In this document: in pieces, positions 45,806 to 55,538 of the stretch | Position numbering within the stretch: position 1 is the first letter of the stretch | Layout of the letters: each line of letters opens with the position of its first letter | Source: Rhizobium etli 8C-3 | GTDB taxonomy: Bacteria; Pseudomonadota; Alphaproteobacteria; Rhizobiales; Rhizobiaceae | Length of the DNA stretch: 64,000 nucleotides | NCBI RefSeq assembly: GCF_001908375.1 | Contig: NZ_CP017241.1 | Location: 2,669,001-2,733,000, forward strand | Direction: 5' to 3' | The notes under the pieces: model-generated | What the model was told of the DNA's origin: nothing | Seen by the model: only the letters and a program-made list of their open reading frames with translations | The model's database searches: none | Made by a program: the position numbers and the translations under genes

Positions 45806-47059
45806 TCACCTTGAAATTTCATCCAGCCGGGCGAGCAGCGTCGCCCGGTCGGCGGCAAAGTTCTCGTCGACCCACTGGTTCTCGAGCTTGGCAAGCAGCT
45901 CGCCGACACGCGGACCTGCCGGGATACCGGTGGAAATGATATCGCCACCGCCGATTGGAAACTGCGGTCTCTTCCACGCCAAAGCCCGGTCCAACAGCTT
46001 GCCCAGTCTTGCCGACCGGCTCATTTCCTTCATGTCGCCATCTGCCTTGCCGCGGGCAACGGCGAGAGCGAGCTTCAGGCGAGTGACGATGCCTTCCGCA
46101 CCACTGCGATAGAGCAGCCGGTCGATGGCCGCGGCAGACATTTCGTCATCGACTGCGGGAGCCGCCGCCCAGCTCCTCAAATAGGCCGCTTCGGCATTCG
46201 AAAATCTCAGGCGGTCGGCCATCTTCTCCAGCCGTTCGGCATCGGGCGGAACGATCGAAGCGAGCCGCAGGAGTGGATCGGGCTTCCAGGCGAGCGCCTT
46301 TTCGGTCGCAACCAGCCCCGGGATGGCGTCGATGCCCCATTTCTCCGTCTCCGGCAGCACTTCGGTCAGCACCGAAACCTGCCGCATCCACAGCAGCGCC
46401 CGGCCCGGATCGCCGGCAGCAAGCAGCTTGCGAAGTTCGGACCAGACCCTTTCGGACGAAAGAGTAGTGAGCTTCGAACGCGCCGCCGAACAGGCCCGCA
46501 GTCCTTCCGCATCAGGCCGGCCGGAGCCGTAGTGAGCAAAAAAACGGAAGAACCGCAGGATGCGCAGGTAGTCTTCGGCAATCCGTGTCGCCGCATCCCC
46601 GATGAAACGGATGTTGCGCTTTTGGATATCGGCCAGCCCGCCGACGAGATCGACGACCTCACCCTTGAAATTCATGTAAAGGGCATTGATCGTCAGGTCG
46701 CGCCGCTCCGCATCCGCCTGCCAGTCGGTGCTGAAGGCGACCTTGGCGCGGCGCCCGTCGGTCTCCACGTCAGTGCGCAGCGTCGTCACTTCGAACGGCT
46801 TTCCTTCGATCACCAGCGTCACCGTGCCGTGCTCGATGCCGGTTGGGATCGCCTTGCAGCCGGACGCCTTCGCCCGCTCCATCACCGCGTCCGGCGTCAG
46901 CGTCGTTGCGATGTCGATATCGCTGACTGGAAGCCCCATCAGGCTGTTGCGCACGGCGCCGCCCACGACGCGCCCCTCCCCGCCATCCGCGTTCAAGAGC
47001 CTAAAGACGCGCTGAAGGCGGGGATCCTTGAACCATGCTTCATCAGCAAGGCTGGTCAT
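45806..47059 (-). CDS. cca: CCA tRNA nucleotidyltransferase family protein
   Basis: A 417-residue class II nucleotidyltransferase that adds or repairs the 3' CCA of tRNA. GRVVGGAVRNSLMGLPVSDI with DIDIATT near residue 48 is the catalytic site, and RRDLTINALYMNFKGEVVDL and RILRFFRFFAHYG are the downstream motifs. No HD domain is apparent. Alphaproteobacterial members at this length act as CCA enzymes or poly(A) polymerases. It overlaps the upstream nudix gene by four bases. Confidence 0.88.
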   Translation of the reverse strand: MTSLADEAWFKDPRLQRVFRLLNADGGEGRVVGGAVRNSLMGLPVSDIDIATTLTPDAVMERAKASGCKAIPTGIEHGTVTLVIEGKPFEVTTLRTDVETDGRRAKVAFSTDWQADAERRDLTINALYMNFKGEVVDLVGGLADIQKRNIRFIGDAATRIAEDYLRILRFFRFFAHYGSGRPDAEGLRACSAARSKLTTLSSERVWSELRKLLAAGDPGRALLWMRQVSVLTEVLPETEKWGIDAIPGLVATEKALAWKPDPLLRLASIVPPDAERLEKMADRLRFSNAEAAYLRSWAAAPAVDDEMSAAAIDRLLYRSGAEGIVTRLKLALAVARGKADGDMKEMSRSARLGKLLDRALAWKRPQFPIGGGDIISTGIPAGPRVGELLAKLENQWVDENFAADRATLLARLDEISR

Positions 47060-47706
47060 GCATAAAGCCTCTCATAAAGGGTGCGCACGATGCCCGCGGT
47101 GATGCCCCAGATCATCCAGCTTTCATAGGGCATGCGGTAAAAATGCCGGTCGATGCCCTCGACCAGGCGCCTGTCGCGCGTGTGGTTTTGCGGGTTCATC
47201 AGGAAGGAAAGGGGCACTTCGAAGACGTCGTCGACTTCGCGGGGATTGGGCTTCAGCTCGAACCCCGGCCGGACGACACCGAGCACTGGCGTGATGCGGA
47301 AGCCGGTCGCGGCCAGATAGTGCGGCAGGCGTCCCACCGTCTCCACGAAGGAGCCGGAAATGCCGATCTCTTCCTGTGTCTCGCGGATCGCCGCCATTTC
47401 CGGAGAAATGTCAGTCGAATCGATCGCCCCGCCGGGAAAGGATATCTGGCCGGAATGCTTGCGCAGGTTGGCCGTGCGCTTGGTGAAGATGACCCGCGCC
47501 TCGTCGCCGTCGTCGACCACCGGCACCAGCACAGCGGCATCGCGCAGGCGGAAGCCTTCGACCATTGCGACAATATCCGGATTGAGGATGTGGTCGCCGT
47601 GATCCCGCCAGGAATGATCGACCGGCCCGCCGTTTTGATTGAGCGCCCGGCGGCGGAATTCGGCTGCGGAATAAAGTGGGTAGCCTTGGGTCGGGGCATT
47701 GCTCAT
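47056..47706 (-). CDS. NUDIX hydrolase, CoA pyrophosphatase-like
   Basis: A 216-residue protein. ISFPGGAIDSTDISPEMAAI leading to RETQEEIGI is the nudix box in the form used by NudL-type enzymes that split CoA. It overlaps cca (ATGA) and the DUF1285 gene by four bases each, so all three are translationally coupled. Substrate is inferred from family. Confidence 0.85.
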   Translation of the reverse strand: MSNAPTQGYPLYSAAEFRRRALNQNGGPVDHSWRDHGDHILNPDIVAMVEGFRLRDAAVLVPVVDDGDEARVIFTKRTANLRKHSGQISFPGGAIDSTDISPEMAAIRETQEEIGISGSFVETVGRLPHYLAATGFRITPVLGVVRPGFELKPNPREVDDVFEVPLSFLMNPQNHTRDRRLVEGIDRHFYRMPYESWMIWGITAGIVRTLYERLYA

Positions 47707-48326
47707 CGCGACAGCATATCCAGTTCATCGGCGGCCATGATAGGGAAAATGCAGCCGCCGGAGCGGACGCAGAACATTTCCCTGCCCTCAATATCTGCAA
47801 TCTCGCCGAGGTCCGCCAGCTCATACATCACGGCCCTCGATACCAAAGCCTCGAGGCGTCCGCGCACATGCAGATAGGGTTTCAACTCGCTGTTTTCGCC
47901 ATGAATCACGAAGCGCAGCGGATACTCCTTGCCGGCCTCGACGACATCGCCGGTATTGGTGCGGAATGTCAGCACCTGCTGACCATTGCGGTGCGTCGCG
48001 CTCATCTCGACGGCGACAAACGGCGCGTCGGCGACCCTGATTCCGACTTTTTCCACGGGAGTCACCAGATAGGTCTTTCCGTCCTCGTCCTTGCGCAGGA
48101 CGGTGGAAAACAGGCGAACCAGGGGCGCACGGCCAATCGGCGTTCCCATGTAGAACCAGGTGCCGTCGGCGCGGATTTCCATGTCGATATCGCCACAGAA
48201 GGGTGGATTCCATTTCTCGACCGGTGGAAGTCCGCCCCTCTTGGCGCCGGCTTCGCCTGCAGCGCGCGAAATCAGCGCGGCAAGGCCTGCGGCATCTTCA
48301 CTCGCCCCGATTTCTTGCGCTGCCAT
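47703..48326 (-). CDS. DUF1285 family protein
   Basis: A 207-residue protein. PPVEKWNPPFCGDIDMEIRA, WFYMGTPIGRAPLVRLFSTV and GKTYLVTPVEKVGIRVADAP are the recognised DUF1285 core. Start 48326 has GGGACAG upstream; an in-frame ATG at 48410 would add 28 residues. First gene of the DUF1285-nudix-cca operon and divergent from the MoxR operon. Function unknown. Confidence 0.8.
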   Translation of the reverse strand: MAAQEIGASEDAAGLAALISRAAGEAGAKRGGLPPVEKWNPPFCGDIDMEIRADGTWFYMGTPIGRAPLVRLFSTVLRKDEDGKTYLVTPVEKVGIRVADAPFVAVEMSATHRNGQQVLTFRTNTGDVVEAGKEYPLRFVIHGENSELKPYLHVRGRLEALVSRAVMYELADLGEIADIEGREMFCVRSGGCIFPIMAADELDMLSR

Positions 48327-48484
48327 TGTTCTGTCCCGGTTTGCCCCTAACGATAGAATAGTCACGAGATAGTCATTTGGAACGAACTTGTCAGCCCGCA
48401 ACATATCCATAACTCTATAGGGTACGAGCCACAGGCGTAAGTCCGCCGATTCGCGACGAATGATTCAGCCGTTGGAGATACTTG

Positions 48485-49495
48485 ATGGGTATGATGAAGA
48501 CCGAAGACAGCCTTGGGGAGAAGGAAATCATCGCTGCCGCAGAAAAGGCACTCGCCGATATCGCCCTCGTCCGCGAAGAAGTATCAAAGGTGATCTTTGG
48601 TCAGGAAAACGTCGTCGAAAACACCCTGCTTGCTGTTCTTTCGGGCGGCCATGCACTTCTCGTCGGCGTACCTGGCCTGGCAAAGACCAAGCTTGTGACG
48701 ACGCTCGGGGAAGTTCTCGGTCTCGGCGCAAACCGCATCCAGTTCACGCCGGACCTGATGCCGTCGGACATTCTCGGCTCCGAAGTGATGGACCAGGACG
48801 AGAACGGGCGCCGCTCCTTCCGCTTCGTCAAGGGTCCGGTCTTTGCCCAACTGCTGATGGCAGACGAGATCAACCGCGCCTCACCGCGCACGCAATCGGC
48901 GCTGCTGCAATCGATGCAGGAATATCACGTCACCATCGCCGGCCAGCGCTACGACCTTCCGACGCCTTTCCACGTTCTTGCCACCCAGAACCCGCTGGAG
49001 CAGGAAGGCACGTACCCGCTGCCGGAAGCCCAGCTCGACCGCTTCCTGCTGCAGGTGGACGTGCACTATCCCGAGCTTGCCGCCGAGCGCCAGATCCTGC
49101 TCGAAACGACGGGCATCAGCGAAACGAAGCCGCAAGCCGTACTCGACGCCGGGCGGCTGATGGAGATCCAAAAGCTCATCCGCCAGATGCCGGTGAGCGA
49201 CAAGGTCGTCGATGCGATCCTCAATCTTGTGCGCTCCGCCCGCCCCGGCCAGGGCAACGCCGCGACCGACAAGAATGTAGCCTGGGGCCCGGGTCCGCGC
49301 GCCGGCCAGGCAATGATGCTCTGCGCCCGCGCCCGCGCGCTCTATGAGGGCCGTCTGGCGCCGTCGCTCGACGATATCCATGCGCTTGCCGAACCCGTCC
49401 TCGAACACCGCATGGCGCTTACCTTCGCCGCACGTGCCGAGGGCATGTCGGTCCGCGACGTCATCGCGGGTCTCGTCAAGCAGGCCAAAGGATAA
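48485..49495 (+). CDS. MoxR-type AAA+ ATPase
   Basis: A 336-residue ATPase. VIFGQENVVENTLLAVLSGG and Walker A GVPGLAKTK near residue 60, then FTPDLMPSDILGSEVMD, Walker B LLMADEINRASPRTQSALLQ and sensor region FHVLATQNPLEQEGTYPLPE are typical MoxR. Such ATPases act as chaperones maturing partner complexes, often with VWA or DUF58 proteins as here. GGAG precedes the start; TTG 48482 directly before the ATG is an alternative. Confidence 0.9.
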   Translation: MGMMKTEDSLGEKEIIAAAEKALADIALVREEVSKVIFGQENVVENTLLAVLSGGHALLVGVPGLAKTKLVTTLGEVLGLGANRIQFTPDLMPSDILGSEVMDQDENGRRSFRFVKGPVFAQLLMADEINRASPRTQSALLQSMQEYHVTIAGQRYDLPTPFHVLATQNPLEQEGTYPLPEAQLDRFLLQVDVHYPELAAERQILLETTGISETKPQAVLDAGRLMEIQKLIRQMPVSDKVVDAILNLVRSARPGQGNAATDKNVAWGPGPRAGQAMMLCARARALYEGRLAPSLDDIHALAEPVLEHRMALTFAARAEGMSVRDVIAGLVKQAKG

Positions 49496-49508
49496 GGAAG
49501 CCGGACGC

Positions 49509-50429
49509 GTGGCATCTATTGGACAGATCGTCAATCCGACCCCTGGCAGCGATGCCCTCGCCCGCGCAAGGCAGCGGGCCTCTCTGGTGCCGGACTGCCT
49601 GGTCGAGGCCAAGCGCATCGCCAACACCGTGATTGCCGGCTGGCATGGCCGCCGCAAGCGCGGTATCGGCGAGAATTTCTGGCAGTTCCGCCCCTATACC
49701 GAGGGGGAAAGCTTATCGCGCATCGACTGGCGTCGCTCCGCCCGCGACGACCATACCTATGTTCGCGAGCGCGAATGGGAAGCCGCCCACACCATCTGGT
49801 TATGGGCCGACATGTCACCCTCGATGATGTACAAGTCGACCTTCGGCAGTGTCTCGAAGGAAAGCCGCGCGCTCGTCATCATGCTGGCGCTCGCCGAAAT
49901 CCTTGCCCGCTCCGGCGAACGCATCGGGTGCCCGGGCGTCATGGAACCGATCGCCGCCCGCAACGCTGCCGAGCGGCTTGCGACCGCGCTCATGCATGCG
50001 CCGCTACCGGGCGGGTTGCCGGAAATCGCCATGATCCGCGGCTGGAGCGACCTCGTGCTCATCGGCGACTTCCTGGACGATGCGCCGGCGATCATGGCCC
50101 GCCTCACGCCGCTTGCCCGTCGTGGCCTTCGCGGCCACGTGGTCGAGATCGCCGATCCCGCCGAGGAGCTTTTCCCCTATACCGGCCGTACCGAATTCAC
50201 GGATCCGGAAACCGGCTCGAGACTCGTTTCCGGCCGCGCGGAGAACATCCGCGAGGCCTATAGCCGCGCCTATGTGGCCCGCCGCGACGGTCTCGGCCAA
50301 TCGCTTCGACATCTCGGCTGGACGTTCGTCACCCATCGCACCGATCACCTGGCATCCGAAGCGCTGGTTGCTGTGCACATGTATCTGTCGGGAATGCCGG
50401 CCAAGGCGACACACGGGGGATTGTTATGA
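49509..50429 (+). CDS. DUF58 domain protein
   Basis: A 306-residue protein from GTG 49509 with AAGGAAG upstream, 13 bases after moxR. YTEGESLSRIDWRRSARDDH is the DUF58 core, followed by a VWA-like half (SPSMMYKSTFGSVSKESRAL, DLVLIGDFLDDAP). DUF58 proteins pair with MoxR ATPases in most bacteria, probably as substrates or adaptors. It overlaps the next gene by four bases. Confidence 0.88.
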   Translation: MASIGQIVNPTPGSDALARARQRASLVPDCLVEAKRIANTVIAGWHGRRKRGIGENFWQFRPYTEGESLSRIDWRRSARDDHTYVREREWEAAHTIWLWADMSPSMMYKSTFGSVSKESRALVIMLALAEILARSGERIGCPGVMEPIAARNAAERLATALMHAPLPGGLPEIAMIRGWSDLVLIGDFLDDAPAIMARLTPLARRGLRGHVVEIADPAEELFPYTGRTEFTDPETGSRLVSGRAENIREAYSRAYVARRDGLGQSLRHLGWTFVTHRTDHLASEALVAVHMYLSGMPAKATHGGLL

Positions 50430-53239
50430 GCGCCCTTCCCTTTGCTTTTGCCTATCCTGCAATCCTCGGCGCGCTCGTCGCCCTGCCGGTCATCTGGTGG
50501 CTGCTGCGGCTGACGCCGCCGCGTCCGAAGTCCGAAGTCTTTCCGCCGCTGAAGATCCTGGCCGCCGTGCTGAAGCGCGAGGAAACGCCTGCTCAGAGCC
50601 CCTGGTGGCTGACGCTGCTTCGAATGCTGCTCGCCGCAGCCGTGATCCTTGCGATCGCTGATCCGGTTTTCAATCCGCGTACCAATTCGCTCGCCGCAGG
50701 CGGCCCGCTCGTTCTTTTCGTCGACAATGGCTGGGCGACGGCGCCGGACTGGCAACGTCGCGTGCAGACCGCCGAGGCGCTGATCGACGACGCCGAATCC
50801 GCCGGCGCCCCTGTCGCGGTCGCCTTCACCGCCGATGCCACCAACAATGCCGTGCCGGGCACCACGACGGCGGCCCGCGACATGTTGCGCGCCGCAGAAC
50901 CGCAGCCGCTCGTTCCGGATCGCGAACGCGCCTTCGACGCCTTGCGCGCTGCCCTCAACGGCACGAGACCCGGTACGCTCGCCTTCCTTTCCGACGGCGC
51001 TGCAGCCAAGGAAAACGATGCGACCGTCCGCCAGCTCGCCGATCTGAATCCTGCCGAGCTCCGTCTCATCGAAGGCGATTCCACACGGACGATAGCAATC
51101 ACCGGCGCCACGAATGCCGCCGACGCAATGAGCGTGACTGCGACGCGCCTCAACAGCGCGGGCGCCGCATCGCTGCCGCTGACGGCGCAGGATGCACAGG
51201 GCCGTGCGATTGCCGCAGGCACGGTGGATTTCCAGGCCGGGCAGTCAGTCGCCTCCGGCTCGATCCCCGCCCCCTTCGAGATGCGCAACGATTTCGCCCG
51301 CGTCAGCATCGACAATCATGCGACGGCAGGTTCGGTGCATCTGCTCGACGATGGCTTTAAGCGCCGCCGCGTGGTGCTGCTATCGGGCGAAGCGGGCGAT
51401 GAATTCCAGCCGCTGCTATCGCCTCTCTACTACATCCAGCGCGCGCTGCAGCCCTATGCCGACCTGATTCAGCCGAACACACCGGATCTCGCTGCTTCCA
51501 TCCCCGATCTGCTGTCGCAGAATCCGTCCGTGATCATCATGGCCGATATCGGCCGGCTGCCGCAGGAAACCTATGAGCCGATGCAGCGCTGGATCGCCAA
51601 CGGCGGCACGCTGATCCGCTTCGCCGGGCCGCGCCTTGCCGCCGCTCCCGCCGACGATCCGCTGGTGCCTGTGACGTTGCGCCAGGGCGAGCGTGCGCTT
51701 GGCGGCGCGCTTTCCTGGGCCGAGCCGCAGCCGCTGGCGGATTTTCCCAGTTTCGGTCCTTTCGCCGGCATGGCCAAGCCGACTGACGTGACCGTCAAGC
51801 GCCAGGTTCTGGCCGAGCCGACGCCCGATCTTGCCGAGCGCACCTGGGCAAGCCTTGCCGATGGCACGCCGCTTGTAACGACCAAGCCGATCAACGCAGG
51901 CCGTATCGTGCTCTTCCATGTCAGCGCCGAGGCAACCTGGTCCAACTTGCCGATCTCGGGCAATTTCGTCGAGATGCTGCGTCGCATCGTCCAGCTCTCC
52001 CGCTCAGGCGGCGTTACCTCGGAAGCCGGTGCTGCAACGACGGCTGAGGCCCTGCCGCCCTTCCGCCTGCTGACGGCGAAGGGCGTGCTCACGACAGAGA
52101 CCGGCACGGCACGGCCATTGATCCAGAACGCAAAGACCGAGCCTGTTTCCAATTTCGACAACCCGCCCGGACTCTATGGTTCGGAAGACGGCTTTACCGC
52201 ATTGAATGTATTGCCGAATAACGCCAGGCTGACGCCGCTCGACACAGCCGGGGCCAATGTCCTGCGCGAAGGCCTGATCGGCGGTGAAACCTGGTCTGCC
52301 AAGCCCGCGCTCTTCCTCGTCGCCTTCCTGCTGCTCCTGGCAGACAGCCTCATCGTCATGTTCATGGGCGGCGCCTTCTCCCGGCTGCGTTCGGCGGCCC
52401 GGCCTGCGGCAATCATCGCAGTCGCCGCAGCCACGACCTTCTTCCTGCAACCATTGCAATTGCGCGCCGACGATTCCAAGCCCGGCGACGACCAGATTTT
52501 CCAGCGATTGGACAATACCCACCTTGCCTATGTCGTCACCGGCGAGCAGGATGTCGACAATATTTCCGAGCACGGCCTCGAAGGCCTGACAGAGTTCCTG
52601 ACATTCCGCACGACACTGGAGCCGGCGCCGCCGGTCGGCCTTGACCTTACGAAGGACGAGCTTTCCTTCTATCCTATCATTTACTGGCCGGTTTCTGCCT
52701 CCGCGCCAATGCCGTCGACGGCTGCGATCAACCGCATCGACGCCTATATGCGCGCCGGCGGCACCGTGCTTTTCGATACACGCGACCAGTTCTCTTCACT
52801 GGATAACAATGGCGGTGCCTCAAGCGCCAACGGCGAGCGCCTGCAGCAAATCCTCGCCAATCTCGATATCCCCCCGCTGGAGCCGGTTCCTTCGGACCAT
52901 GTTCTGACCAAGTCGTTCTACCTGCTCTCCAGTTTCCCGGGCCGCTATTCCGGAAGCCCGCTCTGGATCGAGTCGAGGCAGGACAATCGCTCATCGGACA
53001 CCAAATCGACGGCTTCGGCCGACGGCGTTTCGCCAATCCTGATTACCGGCAACGACCTGGCCGGGGCCTGGGCGGTCGATCAGAACGGCGCACCGATGCT
53101 GCCGACCGTTCCGCCGGATGAGATGCAGCGCGAATACTCTTATCGCGCCGGCGTCAACATCATGATGTACATGCTGACGGGCAACTACAAGACTGATCAG
53201 GTCCACATCCCCGCGCTCCTCGAACGGCTGGGGCAATGA
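50426..53239 (+). CDS. BatA-like N-terminus and DUF4159 domain membrane protein
   Basis: A 937-residue protein. The first 90 residues (FAYPAILGALVALPVIWWLL, RLTPPRPKSEVFPPLKIL, second helix near 70) match the BatA/aerotolerance N-terminus. A long periplasmic-type region follows, with a VWA-like start, then two helices at about 630-690 (LFLVAFLLLLADSLIVMFMG). The C-terminal 240 residues form DUF4159 (LKEN-like NTHLAYVVTGEQDVDNISEH, then YMRAGGTVLFDTRDQFSS). Third gene of the MoxR operon. Function unknown. Confidence 0.82.
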   Translation: MSALPFAFAYPAILGALVALPVIWWLLRLTPPRPKSEVFPPLKILAAVLKREETPAQSPWWLTLLRMLLAAAVILAIADPVFNPRTNSLAAGGPLVLFVDNGWATAPDWQRRVQTAEALIDDAESAGAPVAVAFTADATNNAVPGTTTAARDMLRAAEPQPLVPDRERAFDALRAALNGTRPGTLAFLSDGAAAKENDATVRQLADLNPAELRLIEGDSTRTIAITGATNAADAMSVTATRLNSAGAASLPLTAQDAQGRAIAAGTVDFQAGQSVASGSIPAPFEMRNDFARVSIDNHATAGSVHLLDDGFKRRRVVLLSGEAGDEFQPLLSPLYYIQRALQPYADLIQPNTPDLAASIPDLLSQNPSVIIMADIGRLPQETYEPMQRWIANGGTLIRFAGPRLAAAPADDPLVPVTLRQGERALGGALSWAEPQPLADFPSFGPFAGMAKPTDVTVKRQVLAEPTPDLAERTWASLADGTPLVTTKPINAGRIVLFHVSAEATWSNLPISGNFVEMLRRIVQLSRSGGVTSEAGAATTAEALPPFRLLTAKGVLTTETGTARPLIQNAKTEPVSNFDNPPGLYGSEDGFTALNVLPNNARLTPLDTAGANVLREGLIGGETWSAKPALFLVAFLLLLADSLIVMFMGGAFSRLRSAARPAAIIAVAAATTFFLQPLQLRADDSKPGDDQIFQRLDNTHLAYVVTGEQDVDNISEHGLEGLTEFLTFRTTLEPAPPVGLDLTKDELSFYPIIYWPVSASAPMPSTAAINRIDAYMRAGGTVLFDTRDQFSSLDNNGGASSANGERLQQILANLDIPPLEPVPSDHVLTKSFYLLSSFPGRYSGSPLWIESRQDNRSSDTKSTASADGVSPILITGNDLAGAWAVDQNGAPMLPTVPPDEMQREYSYRAGVNIMMYMLTGNYKTDQVHIPALLERLGQ

Positions 53240-53240
53240 C

Positions 53241-55310
53241 ATGACGGTTGATTTCTCGCCCTTTATTCCCTGGTCGGTTCTTGCAGCGCTCGCAGCCGTC
53301 GTCGCGTTCGTCGCGGTCTTCGCCATCTGGCGCGGCATCCGCGGCGCCTGGATCCGCACGCTCGCCGCCCTTGCATTGCTGGCAGCGCTGGCAAATCCGC
53401 TGCTCATGCAGGAAGATCGCGAGCAGCTTTCGACGGTCGTTCCCGTCATCGTCGATCGGAGCCAGAGCCAGCAGACGCCGGATCGTATCAAGATGACCGA
53501 CGAGGCGCTGGCGCAGTTGAAGGATCGCCTCTCGCGTTTCCCGAACATTGAACCGCGCTATGTGGATGCGAACGAGCCGGAAAATTCCGACACGCCGTCC
53601 ACGCGCCTGTTTTCCGCACTTTCGGCGGCCGTTGCCGACGTGCCTCCGGCACGCATCGGCGGCGCGATCATGTTGACGGATGGCGAAGTACATGATGCGC
53701 CGGGCGTCAATCAGGCCCTCGGCTTTGAGGCGCCGGTGCACGGCCTGATCACCGGCAAGGCCAACGAATTTGACCGCCGCATCGAGGTGATCAAGGCGCC
53801 GCGCTTCGGCATCGTCAATGAAGAGCAGCAACTGGTCCTGCGCGTCTTCGACGACGGTCCGAGCCCTGGCAGCACAGCCGATGTCACTGTGAAGCTGAAC
53901 GGCGACGTGATCGCCGCGCTCCAGGCGACACCTGGGCAGGATACGCCGTTTTCCTTCAAGGTTCCGCGCGGCGGCAGCAACGTGCTGGAATTCTCGGTAG
54001 CCGGGCTGCCTGGCGAAGTGACGGAGGCAAACAACCGCGCCGTTCATGTCATCGATGGTATCCGCGAAAACCTCCGCGTGCTTTTGGTTTCCGGCGAACC
54101 GCATGCCGGCGAGCGCGCCTGGCGCAATCTTCTGAAGTCTGACGCCTCGGTCGATCTCGTCCATTTCACCATTCTGCGGCCGCCTGAAAAGCAGGACGGC
54201 ACGCCGATCAACGAGCTTTCGCTGATCGCCTTCCCGACGCGCGAGCTGTTCGTCGACAAGATCAAAGACTTCGACCTGATCATCTTCGACCGCTACCAGC
54301 ACCGCGGCGTGCTGCCGATTCTCTACTATGACTACATTGCACAATATGTCGAAAACGGCGGTGCGCTGCTGATCGCCGCCGGGCCGGAGCACGCCGGCCA
54401 GGATTCGATCGCACTAACGCCGCTTTCGGCCGTTCTCCCTGCCGAGCCGACTGGCCAGATGATCGACAAGGCCTTCTATCCCCGCCTTTCCGAGGATGGC
54501 CGCAAGCATCCCGTCACCCGCGGCCTCGACGGCTCCGCTGACGAGCCGCCGCATTGGGGCCGCTGGTTCCGCAGCGTCGACGTCGCGTCTCCGCATGGCC
54601 AGACGGTCATGGTTGGCGCAGACAATCATCCGTTGCTGCTCTTGAACCGTGCCGGCCAGGGGCGCGTCGCCATGCTGCTCTCCGACCAGGGCTGGCTCTG
54701 GGCCCGCGGCTTCGAGGGCGGCGGTCCGCACGTCTCGCTCTACCGCCGCATAGCGCATTGGCTGATGAAGGAGCCGGCGCTGGAGGAAGAAGCGCTGACG
54801 GCGCGCGCCTCCGGCCGCACGCTGGAGGTAACCCGCCAGACGATCGGCGCCAATCCGGGCCAGGCCACAGTCCGGTATCCATCAGGCAAGACGGAAAATC
54901 TGCCGTTGAACGAGTCCGAACCCGGCCTCTTCAAGGCCGAGAAGAAGATGGACGAGATCGGCCTCTTCGAAATCCGCAACAGCAACCTGACGACGCTCGT
55001 TCATGTCGGCGCCGTCGATGCGCCCGAATTCAAGGCGATGATTTCGACGACGGATGTGCTGAAACCGATTTCCGGCAAGACACGCGGCCTTGTCACCCGC
55101 GTTTCCGATACGAATGGAGCGATTGAAGTTCCGCCGATCCTGCCGGTTCGCGGCCAGGTTCGCGTCGCCGACAATGACCGCATGCAGATCAAGTTGACGA
55201 ACGAGACCGTGCTGAAAGGGATCAATACCCTGCCGCTCTTTGCCGGTTTTGCCGGTGTCGGCGTGCTGCTGCTCGCTTTCGGCGCCATGTGGTGGCGTGA
55301 AGGAAGATGA
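53241..55310 (+). CDS. Membrane protein with VWA-like and glutamine-amidotransferase-like regions
   Basis: A 689-residue protein. Two N-terminal helices (about 8-28 and 36-54) and one C-terminal helix (about 665-685) frame a large periplasmic part. VVPVIVDRSQSQQT and GGAIMLTDGEVHDAPG look like a degenerate VWA, and YVENGGALLIAAGPEHAGQD resembles the amidotransferase-like fold seen in such proteins. It starts one base after the DUF4159 stop. Last gene of the MoxR operon, probably acting with the previous protein. Confidence 0.75.
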   Translation: MTVDFSPFIPWSVLAALAAVVAFVAVFAIWRGIRGAWIRTLAALALLAALANPLLMQEDREQLSTVVPVIVDRSQSQQTPDRIKMTDEALAQLKDRLSRFPNIEPRYVDANEPENSDTPSTRLFSALSAAVADVPPARIGGAIMLTDGEVHDAPGVNQALGFEAPVHGLITGKANEFDRRIEVIKAPRFGIVNEEQQLVLRVFDDGPSPGSTADVTVKLNGDVIAALQATPGQDTPFSFKVPRGGSNVLEFSVAGLPGEVTEANNRAVHVIDGIRENLRVLLVSGEPHAGERAWRNLLKSDASVDLVHFTILRPPEKQDGTPINELSLIAFPTRELFVDKIKDFDLIIFDRYQHRGVLPILYYDYIAQYVENGGALLIAAGPEHAGQDSIALTPLSAVLPAEPTGQMIDKAFYPRLSEDGRKHPVTRGLDGSADEPPHWGRWFRSVDVASPHGQTVMVGADNHPLLLLNRAGQGRVAMLLSDQGWLWARGFEGGGPHVSLYRRIAHWLMKEPALEEEALTARASGRTLEVTRQTIGANPGQATVRYPSGKTENLPLNESEPGLFKAEKKMDEIGLFEIRNSNLTTLVHVGAVDAPEFKAMISTTDVLKPISGKTRGLVTRVSDTNGAIEVPPILPVRGQVRVADNDRMQIKLTNETVLKGINTLPLFAGFAGVGVLLLAFGAMWWREGR

Positions 55311-55367
55311 GCCTCGCTCAGGTAAGCGAGACCCGCCGCCTTTCCGCATAAATCGCGAATGCCGTCG

Positions 55368-55478
55368 CTAGAGCTCGGGCGTATGGGCGTAAAGCGCGCT
55401 CCAATTGCCGAGCAACGCGAAGCTCATGATCAGAAGCGATGTGCCGATCAGCACGTCGTCGGGTGAAAGCACGAAGAG
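55368..55478 (-). pseudogene. C-terminal fragment of a lost membrane protein
   Basis: A 36-codon open stretch bounded by stops reads DDVLIGTSLLIMSFALLGNW then SALYAHTPEL and TAG. It has no start or ribosome binding site but is strongly protein-like, with one hydrophobic helix. Parent family not recognised. It fills most of the 228-base gap between the MoxR operon and the next gene. Confidence 0.35.
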
Positions 55479-55538
55479 CTAAGCGCCGCCCCCCGCGCAA
55501 AGCAAGGTTCAGGAAAAATCAGCGGTAGAACATATGGG

